Below are positions 55,248 through 64,000 of a DNA stretch of 64,000 nucleotides, piece by piece. The stretch is from Branchiostoma lanceolatum (Eukaryota; Chordata; Leptocardii; Amphioxiformes; Branchiostomatidae): NCBI RefSeq assembly GCF_035083965.1, contig NC_089739.1, positions 4,718,198 to 4,782,197 on the forward strand, in the 5' to 3' direction. The first letter of the stretch is position 1; every line of letters starts with the position of its first letter. The notes under the pieces are model-generated. The model did no database searches. It saw nothing but the letters and a program-made list of their open reading frames with translations, and was not told the DNA's origin. The position numbers and the translations under genes are program-made.

Positions 55248-58200
55248 TCATTTAGGGTCTTCTATCTCTCCCTTGGCTAGGTCAGTCATGTGAGGGTACT
55301 TGACTTTTTTCTGGTCGAGTTCGTGTTGAGCCCACAGCAGGAGTTTTAGCATGTTGGCCAGCTTTGGGGTTGACTCTCTGTTCTCAACTTGTAGAATAGC
55401 CGAGTTCAACTCACTTGCAACCTAAAAAAAGAAGGAAAAATTGTACATAAACCTGATTATCTTTATATCAATATCAAATATGAAAGAACCAATTCATTGT
55501 AAATCGTTTATTATCAGGAACTGATTATACATAATATTTTGGTTTGGTCGACTTGGGAGACTTTCTGAGAGTGATTCATATGTGATATATATATGCAAAA
55601 ATGTTGAGATAAAAGTTACTCAAAACTGTCTAAGAAGATCAATCAGAGGGCTGATAAAATCTGGTTATGTTGCAGTGCCAAGGTCACAGACCAGGGGTCC
55701 CAAAATTGACCTTTGTCTTCCCAGCACCTACCCACATACTAAATATCATTACAATCCGTCTTAAGTAATGCTGACCACAAATGTTGGGAAACACAAACAA
55801 ATAAACAGCCACACACACAGACAGACACCAAAAACAATACCCCCATTTTTATGGAGGTAACAAAATATCACTTTTAACGCTTTCCCACCTTTTGTCTTTG
55901 AGACGGGTGAAGCAGCTCGCCAAACGGGGAGTCCTCCGGGTTCTCGAAGGCGAGGAGAGCTAGCGTCTTTTCCAGTTCGTTCAAGACATCAGCGTTTTCC
56001 TCCCCCCTCTCCGCCAGGTGTGTCTGTGCGTACTGCAGAGCCCCCTCTACATCCTTCTTCCTGATTAGCTCTATCAGATGTTGTTGCTGGTTGGTCGAGA
56101 AGAAATCAGATAAGCAACTAAGATTATAATCATTTGTCAATCAAGCTCAAAATCTTTTACCGAGCCACAGTTCATTTAGATGGAAGTAATGACAAAGCTT
56201 TCAGATGTATCATATACACATGTGTACTCTAACCTCTCAAATAGAAGTACCCCCTGGAATAGAAGTACCCCCCGGACAAATCTTCAAAATGTAATATAAG
56301 TACCCCCTGGAATAAAAGTACCCCCCGGAAAATTTCAAAAATCGACAGTCGAGGCTAGGTAAACTGTGTCCATACATGTACAACTGTCACTGTCAGAGGG
56401 AAATAAGATAATAAGCAGGTAGGTAGCTTATATTTAGTCAATTATGCCATACCTATTAAGTATATAGATATTGAACAGAATAACTGTCCATAGCTTGTTC
56501 AAATCATGATGGTCTTCCTCGCCTCTTCGTAAAATATAATAGTAATATTGAAAAATTGGGCATAGGTTCCCCGCTATGACCCCTAACCGGGGGCCACGGT
56601 GCTTTCAAATTCAACAAGTGAAAATGTACATGAAACATGCTTTTTCTACTTGGAACTTGAAGCAAGTGATCAAAGAAAATTGTTATATCATTTTATTATG
56701 ACTGACAATCAGTGACATATAACAAAAATCATCAGAGTACTTAAGTTAAATGTACCTGATCATATTTTCTAAAGACATCAACCACAAAAAAAACACAAAT
56801 ATGAACACAGTCCTTCCACAAAAGAAATATGTCTATAAACTTTTGCTCCATAGCGTCGAAAACAAAGTGAGACGCTCGGATTTCGAGTTCCCGCGGTAAA
56901 TCCCACAATATTGAACAGAGATCGACTGTAAAAGTAGCTCAACGTCACAGACCGCACATACTAAGAAGTTACCCATTACGTGTTGACACTAGAAACCCGC
57001 GATGAACCGCCTAAATTGGGAAAATCTTACGATTATTTTAAAAAATGAACCCTCTGAAAATAAATATGGCCTTGTGTGTCTATCGTTGCCCAAAAAATAT
57101 AATATTTCCATGCGTTTACGGTATTATTTTAAAGATCGGTATCCGCACTACGCAATATGCTGCTAGTTTTACTGTCGCCATGCCTGAGAGTGGCGGCCAT
57201 GTTTCGCGATTTCGCGCTGTTGTTTACCGAATCATATCGGACATATTTCTGCCGTTTTAGAGATTTTGTGGCCTCAAAACACATATTACAAGGGAAGTTA
57301 AGTTATGATTGTTGTTTTAACGTGTTACATGTCTTCTGCGAACAAATAATTCTTCCGCCGCGCTGCCGATACTACGGATATAGTGGTCAGGAAATTATTA
57401 TTCCCTGTGCAGGCGTGCACCCTACTCCACACGTTTTTGATCAGCGTGCTTTGGTTTACGATATAAACAGAGACTATCAAAGTTATTTATATGAAAATTG
57501 TATTTTAAAATATCAATGTCGCGTCTTTTTTTCCGGTTTACTTTGTAGCGTCATAGCGATATCGACCGATATGTTACGAGTGCCGCCAGGATACTTTTCA
57601 CAAGGCCGTCAAAGCGGCGAGAAAATCAACGCCGGTAGGCCGAAAAATAGCGAATTACGAGCAAAAATACCGGGGAAATATAGGCAGATAAACCTTAACT
57701 TACGATTTTAGAGGGATTCCTGGTTTGCAAAGCCTCAATTTTTCAAAAAATAATAAACGTACCGTCTAGAATAAGAACGTACCGGGTGGAACTATAGGCG
57801 AAAAAAAATAAACGTACCGGTACGTTTATTTGAGAGGTGAGAGTACATGCATACATGTAATCATATCATTACCATATATTTTTCTTTTAAATCTCAAATT
57901 CTGAGATCTGTCACTGGATACAAAAAGGATGTATCAATATTTCAGATTCAAAAGTTGTTGAGCACATAGGATTAAGAAGTAACAATAGACCGATTCTGAC
58001 ATCTAAATTAGCAGTCCAACCAATGAGAGAATGGCAATTAGCAATTTGACCAATGATAGTGTGGCTGCATGTCTGTCAGATATTTGCATTTTCATGTTCT
58101 TATTTTGCAATTGCATTTCTACATTTTGACAGAGGGGGGTGGCTTTGGGGTACATGTAGGTCTATTGTTGTATTAAACATTTTGCCAGAATCATACCTGC

Positions 58201-59294
58201 AAATGGAAGTAAAGATATCTGTTGTCATCTAACAATTCAGGATGAAGGTTATTGACAAGTGACATGGCTTCTTCTATCTCCCCCTTCTGGATAGCGTCTC
58301 GGATCTTTATTCTCTCTTCCAGGGATTCCGTATCCATGTTCATCGGAATTCCGGCCTCCACGCGGAATTTCTCCGCGGCTTCCTTAAACCCTTCTAATGA
58401 AGAAAGGAAAACCACTGTTTTTTGTGTTATACATCAAGGAACAGCACAGAAAAATTGCACAGACACACAAAATAGATCACAACAACCTTTTTTTTAGTAA
58501 ACACAGTAACAAAACATACATATTATATCATATGCATAATATTTATATGAAAAAAAAACATGTTATATTAGCAGTCACCATTAAAATTTATCAGAAAACA
58601 AGGTAAGAGTTTGCAGGTGTAGGATCAACTCCATATATGACATATGTTGCTTGGTATCAGTGTTATGGAACCATAACCTCAAGGCATCAAGCAATGCTTT
58701 TTTTCTTCAAATCATGGAATCACATTTGGACAGCAATCTTCACAGTGGTTCACTATGTTACACAGTTAACTATATCATGACACAAACCCTGACACTCAGC
58801 CAATAGTGAGACATTTTTTTAAAAAATTGGACGGAACTCAAAATATCATTTGCATATGTCTATGCAGTTGTCAAGGTACAAATGTATTCCTGACATCTAC
58901 CTAATCCCCACCTAACCTACAAACATTGCACCCACTACAAAAACAGCGGGCGGCCTATTCAAATTTAGCGTTGTTTGGTGCTTTCTACACATTATGATTG
59001 AAGCATAATCGGCGCCTGCACTTTACCCAGAGCAAAGCCAGCCAATCATTGAATCAAATAATACAATGCTTTACTAAATTTAGTTCCACGTTACGTCCAA
59101 AACCCTGCAAACTCCACCACTGTTTTCCCGTCCAACGTTACCTCGTCCTTACCTGAACTGCCGGAAGAAAACTCACCGGTCACTAGGTAGTTCATGATGA
59201 GGCGGTTCATGTCGGCGCGGGAGATGTGTAGGGAGTTGAGTCGGTCCATCCACTCCTGTTTGGTGATTTCCTCGTGTTTCTCCGTGAAACTCAT
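55248..59294 (-). CDS. GID8: GID8 (TWA1), core subunit of the CTLH/GID E3 ubiquitin ligase (4 coding exons)
   Basis: Scaffold protein of the CTLH E3 complex. Exons, 5' to 3' on the minus strand: 59294-59177, 58393-58197, 56086-55889, 55421-55248 (TGA). The sum is 687 nt, 228 residues, the same length as human GID8. Landmarks in order: [15 protein letters not shown], the LisH motif ([16 protein letters not shown], completed across the first junction), the CTLH region ([17 protein letters not shown]...[17 protein letters not shown]), and the CRA region ([11 protein letters not shown]...[16 protein letters not shown]), ending [27 protein letters not shown]. The start matches the family. Intron 2 hosts a TIR transposon of about 1.6 kb (56225-57845). 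It is head to head with ADRM1. Confidence 0.97.
56225..57845. mobile_element. TIR DNA transposon of about 1.6 kb in GID8 intron 2
   Basis: The ends TACTCTAACCTCTCAAATA and TACTCTCACCTCTCAAATA (right end read on the minus strand) match at 18 of 19 bases. Inside each end are tandem motifs (AAGTACCCCC with GGAATA at the left, ACGTACCG with AATAA at the right). The interior has an open plus-strand frame of up to 184 codons (57157-57711) that I cannot match to a transposase. Confidence 0.7.
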
Positions 59295-59939
59295 GCTTGT
59301 CCCCAGGATAGCGGCGTAACGCAGGGCGGGCTTCTAGCTGGAACACATATGGGTCATGTGTTAATGTGTATTCAATTAGTCTTGACATCATTTCACAATT
59401 TTTGTGCTGTTTTAACCTAATTCAAGTTTAGGCCATACTGATTGACTATGGGTAACATGCTCTAGGTATCCAAAACTGATGCTAGCGGGCAATTAAAAGG
59501 TAAGTTCATGTATCTGACGTTCTACATATCCTTGTAGTTTTTCAAAAAATTTACGAGAAAAGATGGGGTTCATAATTTTTTACACAAGGATATGTTTAAC
59601 CTCTGGTTCTTATATTAAAATTCAATTAAACCTTCAACGTCCTTAGTCAAGTCGGACTTTAGTGTGGTATCCATTACAAAATCTTTCAGAACTTTCTACT
59701 TTGAATATAGAGCTTACCACAAACTAGTGGCTGACTTTTCTAAGTGTAGATAATTTTTGGAAAGGGGGGAGGGGGCGCCATTTTTTGCCAACAGCTAGAC
59801 CAACCCTACCATCCGAGTTACTTTATAAAATTTTCGCCTTCACAAAAATGCTACGCTGAACACAGGCATCTTAAAGAAAGCTCAAACATCTTAAATAACA
59901 ATACAAATAGTACTTAATGAACGTTTCTGCTGACGTTAC

Positions 59940-60060
59940 CTTGCGACGCGTCGCAAAACAGCCGACTTTTTCCTCACACTTTTTCTGTCCTTCTTTTTCC
60001 AGACAATCCTTGGGGACGAGGTTCCAATCCCAGAATGCCGACTTGGATTTTTTTCGCAAT
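59940..60060 (-). other. GID8: Predicted first untranslated exon of GID8
   Basis: On the minus strand GCGTCGCAAG|GTAACG forms a good donor ending at 59940, and a matching 3' splice site (TGTTCCAG) ends at 59338, leaving 43 nt of leader (59337-59295) before the ATG. The upstream limit is a guess. Inferred from splice signals only. Confidence 0.4.
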
Positions 60061-60069
60061 GACGTTAAA

Positions 60070-60310
60070 TTCAAGTAATTTGTATAAGTCATAATCAAAA
60101 TTTATAAATAACAATAAAACCTATTGTGATTTATGAATTATATGATAGATTATGACTCAAAGTTATATTTTTTCAGTGAACTTCTGGGAACGAGATGGAA
60201 CTAGGTCTCGCGAGATTACGATTTCTTAACGAGATTTCACGAGATTCTGCAGGTCGAAGAATCATCTGAAAAATCGTCTGAAAAAGTTTCTGCGAAGTTT
60301 TGGTCAGAAA
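60070..60310. promoter_or_regulatory. Bidirectional GID8-ADRM1 promoter with TCTCGCGAGA
   Basis: The palindrome TCTCGCGAGA lies at 60206-60215, with related half-sites (ACGAGATT) repeated downstream at about 60229-60246. This motif is known from TATA-less housekeeping and bidirectional promoters. It sits about 100 bp upstream of the ADRM1 ATG and about 150-270 bp from the predicted GID8 first exon, so one short region probably drives both. No TATA box was noticed. Confidence 0.6.
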
Positions 60311-63300
60311 ATGTCGCTTTTTGGTGGTCAAACGTCGTCCCGCTCCAGTAGTAAGTACCTGCTGGAGTTTCGGGCGGGGAAAATGAACCTTAAAGGGACG
60401 ACGGTAACGGCGGACAAGCGAAAGGGGACGGTGTACCTGCACCAAACCGACGACTCTCTCATGCACTTCTGTTGGAAGGATCGGACGAGCGGCACGGTCG
60501 AAGACGTAAGATTCTTTTCATATTTTTGATTCCTAAGACATCTCCAATGTCTCAAGACAGTATCTTAAAGTGTCCAGCAAATGTAGATGTCCTGATGATG
60601 ACGATTTAAGAATAAGGAAGCCGCTACCCGTTATTTTGAACGTTGATAGAAACGGCTGAGTCACGGAAATAAGCAGTTGAAAGGGGGAGGGGGGCAACAC
60701 TGTGTACTGTGACTTGCCAAAAACAGGCATATTTTTCTGTCGACGTAGAAAAAGAACCATAACATAAGTATCTATGTGTCCTTGGTATGTGTAACATCAC
60801 AGTCTGTATTTGAAAGTCAAAAAAATTACTGCCCAGCCTCATATCTATATATATCATGTCTATGATTTTTCATAGAGCATTCAATTCACCTCCTTGATTC
60901 AAATATTATTAATCAAATATGAATATGCTAGATAATATTTGTATATCACAATAATTTCAAAAATAAACCTCCTTGATTCAATTTATCAAATATGAATATG
61001 CTAGATAATATTTGTATATTACAATAATAATAGAAATAACGAGAAGTGTGAGCTCAACACTTGAAACGTCTGAAAATATACATTTCGATAATCCAGTGGT
61101 GTAGATTCAATTACAATTTTATTCTTCGATTTCCGGGACCTGGCTGACTAATAAGTAATATTCACAAATGTATACTACATTGTAGTATGCAGATGAACAT
61201 AACTTATTATTAAGTATGATAAACCAAATCAAGTGAATAATTTTGATTTAGTTTATGATTTAATTTTTCTTTCAGGATCTCATCATTTTCCCGGACGACT
61301 GCGAGTACAAGCGTGTCCCACAATGCACCACTGGCCGTGCCTACATCTTGAAGTTCAAGTCTTCCAACCGCAAGTTCTTCTTCTGGATGCAGGTAACTTT
61401 TACGTGCACTGTGTCTTTTCTTACAATCACATGTACATCACTGGCCAAGTCGTATTCCTCAAGAGCGCAATACCAATACATAATCAAGCTTTGAAATGCA
61501 GAAATAAAGGGAACAGTTGTTTTAAGGCAGTCTTGTGGAGTCGAATGGAGAGGTCATGGATTCGTTTGCTGGCATTCCAGGATACATGTTGTGTCCTTGG
61601 GAAAGGCGCATTACATGACTTTCCACATCACTCAATGCCATGAATGAGTACCTGACTTTGGTTGAGGAGGTATTTAGCAGTGGAAGGAGAGGGTTGGGCT
61701 CCACCTTCCAATACCGTTCCCTAGACACAGTGGATAACAACCCACAGTGGATAACAAAAAGGCTATGGGACTACTATATAGCTACCTTTACCTTTTGACT
61801 TTTAAAGTAGCCAGAGTAAAGCAGCTAGTAAGAGTTCTACTTCTAGCCAAATATCTTAAATGGTCTCTTCTTTTCTTTTCTGTGATGCTTTTAATTTTTG
61901 GAGAGGGGGGGGGCTGATTATTTTGATGAAGCTGCAGTTTGACTTTGACTTGACTTTATTGGGATCCACAAAAACTTACAATGTGCAGCTATTCTTCCTG
62001 TGGTCCTTAAACAAATACAAATACATATACACATAGATACAACATTACGCAATACTGTCCCACACAATACATTAACAAATGTTAAAAGTGTTGATTGAGA
62101 AATAGTCAAACGTGTTTAGATTTTTCCTATCGTTTCATTATCTTTTAGGAGCCCAAGACTGAAAAAGATGACGACTACGAGAAGAAAGTGAACACGCTGC
62201 TGAACAACCCCCCCACCCCGGGGTCCAGCGACAGCAGGGGTGGGGGCTCCGCAGGCATGCCTGACCTGGGAGCCCTGGGGGCACTCGGAGGTAGGTACAC
62301 TCAACACATGTACAGACTAGTAAGTGCTTACAGCTAACAACATGTGTTGTATATTCTGTATACATCCATCCCCGTTCTCCTACTCATAGCCTAATGTCTG
62401 TGGGCTATACAATATACAGGACCCTACTAAACTAGGCTGATGTTGCAAAATTGTATAGAATGCAATCAAGCAAGGCTCTGTGTAAGAGAATAATCTATAT
62501 CAGGAGCTTGCATTTCAAACAGCCAAGCAGAAAAGTTTTCTGTCATCCCCAAATGGTTGACGTGTCTTTCCTACCCAGGAGACACCAGTGGACTGCAGAG
62601 CATGCTGGGAAACATGGACCAGCAGCAACTGATGCAGTTACTTGGAGGTGAGAAAAGCCAAAATCAGAATCTGCCTAAAGTTTAAAAATGAAGCACCACC
62701 AAAAATACACCAAAGAGGCAGATAGTATCCAGTTTTTTTTTTTTTCAGAAATAGATAGCTAAATCTAAGAATTATTCTACCAGTCAATGTAGAACATTTT
62801 TTTATTCAATGTATGAAGATGTTTTATTTTTGGCAACACCTCAAAGGTGTCCCCTGCAAAATGAGAGCATCTAATTTCTTTGTTTTCTTAGGGTAGGGCG
62901 TCCGGAAGACACCCTGACGCCCTGCTAGCTAATAATAGCATGCACATGTATGACTGTTTGTACATGTGGTTTCACAAGTGTGTTCATCTTTTCATCAGGT
63001 CTAGGTGGAATGGGTGGTCTTCCTGGTGGGCTTGGCGGGTTGCTTGGCAACGGACGCCCCAGCACTGGAGGTACCGCCGGGTCTGCAACACCGTCCACTG
63101 CCACGTGAGAACTTTTGTATTCTACCTGAGTGTCCTCCAAGAAAAATGGACTTTTGGGCTTGTCAGTGTCTGTGTGTCTGTCTGCGTTTCAGGATATTTG
63201 TGGTCAATATACCTTCAGAACCCTTGGATGGATTATGATGATATTTGGTATGTGGGTAGGTCTTGGGAAGACAAAGCTCAGGGCCGATTTCGGGCCCCAT

Positions 63301-63719
63301 GGCCATGGTGTGTGACCTTGGTACTGTAGCAGAATTTGCGTTTTTTTGTATCTTTTGACCTGGACGTGCTATGGACTTGATTTTCTGGTGGCGGATAGCT
63401 TTTGATGTAAATAAGAAGGGGTGTACATATGTTCTTGCTCTCATTCATTTTAGTTGTTTTTTTCCAATCAATGATACATTCTATGGCACAATATTTGAAC
63501 CAAGTGTTGTGGTGTTCCACATTTATATTGAGCATATTTTTACCCCCTCCCCACCCCACAGTACTACCCCCCGTCCAGCTACGGCCGCTGCTAGCCTCCC
63601 CTCCCAGAGTCAGACTCCCACCACGCCTGCACCTGCAGCTACAGCCACGGCCACAGGGGGCGCTAATGCACCACGCATCCAGCTCAGCGACCTGCAGAAC
63701 ATCCTGGCTGGCATGAATG
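60311..63719 (+). CDS. ADRM1: ADRM1 / RPN13, proteasomal ubiquitin receptor, 5' part (6 exons, partial)
   Basis: Subunit of the 19S proteasome cap that binds ubiquitin and recruits the deubiquitinase UCHL5. Exons: 60311-60505, 61276-61392, 62149-62290, 62579-62647, 62999-63104, 63562-63719, then a donor (GTTAGT); the rest lies beyond the window. The visible 262 residues hold the N-terminal Pru domain ([59 protein letters not shown]). The ubiquitin-contact positions corresponding to human Phe76, Asp78 and Asp79 are kept as Phe70, Asp72 and Asp73. A Gly/Leu-rich and Ser/Thr/Ala/Pro-rich linker follows, and then the start of the C-terminal domain ([14 protein letters not shown]). The UCHL5-binding domain is mostly outside. 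Confidence 0.95.
61539..61797 (+). mobile_element. tRNA-derived SINE, family A, in ADRM1 intron 2
   Basis: Degenerate head, then the body GTTGTGTCCTTGGG, AAAGGCGCATTAC, GAGTACCTGACTTTGG and a TACCTTTACCTTTT tail. Confidence 0.75.
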
Positions 63720-64000
63720 GTTAGTAATGCCGTATATCTGACATTTGCTGCTCTCTGATTGGATGGTAAAGTTGTGTAATTTTGCTATTTGTTGGCATGT
63801 GCAAATTCAATATCTCCACAGTTAAATAGATTTCAACCTGTTCTATTCTGCTCTGCAAATATGAGTTCTGCTAGTTGTAAATTACTGTTTAAAAAAAACT
63901 GTATGCATACAGAGCTATTAAGTTGTCGGCTGTAATGAAATAACATTATATATTGTTATTGACACCCAATGGTTGAGATATATTAGATTTTTGTATTTGT

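Overview
The window looks like nuclear DNA of a cephalochordate (amphioxus, Branchiostoma). The genes are intron-rich with GT-AG splicing, the proteins resemble their human orthologues closely, and the introns are crowded with tRNA-derived SINEs, foldback/MITE elements and an intact CR1-type LINE of the kind described from B. floridae (BfCR1). Exon joins were derived by eye from splice sites, reading phase and remembered family sequences. No RNA evidence or database search was used.

Layout: (1) 1-8448, minus strand: the 5' portion of VPS13B, 12 coding exons and about 881 residues, running off the left edge. (2) 10699-21377, plus strand: a complete 19-exon KDM1B (LSD2), 820 residues, divergent from VPS13B over a promoter region of about 2 kb. 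(3) 21378-31750: repeats and satellites, one unrecognised intronless Cys/Arg-rich gene (23848-24594, minus), and a nested foldback structure of about 3.1 kb. (4) 31753-44257, minus: a multi-exon gene for a predicted type II single-pass membrane protein with 15 EGF-like exons, the last seven a recent tandem amplification. One of its introns carries an almost pristine CR1 LINE (33975-37468). (5) 45899-50183, plus: complete IAH1 (GDSL/SGNH esterase, 246 aa). (6) 50184-55247: repeat-rich intergenic DNA and probably the GID8 3'UTR. (7) 55248-59294, minus: complete GID8 (CTLH E3 ligase subunit, 228 aa). (8) 60311-63719, plus: the 5' part of ADRM1/RPN13 (262 aa before the right edge), head to head with GID8.

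Functional links: GID8 (ubiquitin ligase core) and ADRM1 (proteasomal ubiquitin receptor) share an intergenic promoter with a TCTCGCGAGA motif. VPS13B and KDM1B are divergent, with YY1-like and CRE motifs between them.

The most unusual pattern is recurrent 'exon-edge echoes'. In several unrelated genes, the end of an exon together with its splice site is repeated inside the neighbouring intron: VPS13B exons 7 and 8, KDM1B exons 7 and 10, IAH1 exon 4, and possibly the EGF gene. A second strong result is that two EGF-gene introns are both exactly 378 bp once the CR1 insertion is removed. This gives an internal empty site, a 5-bp target duplication and an order of events (duplication first, LINE later).
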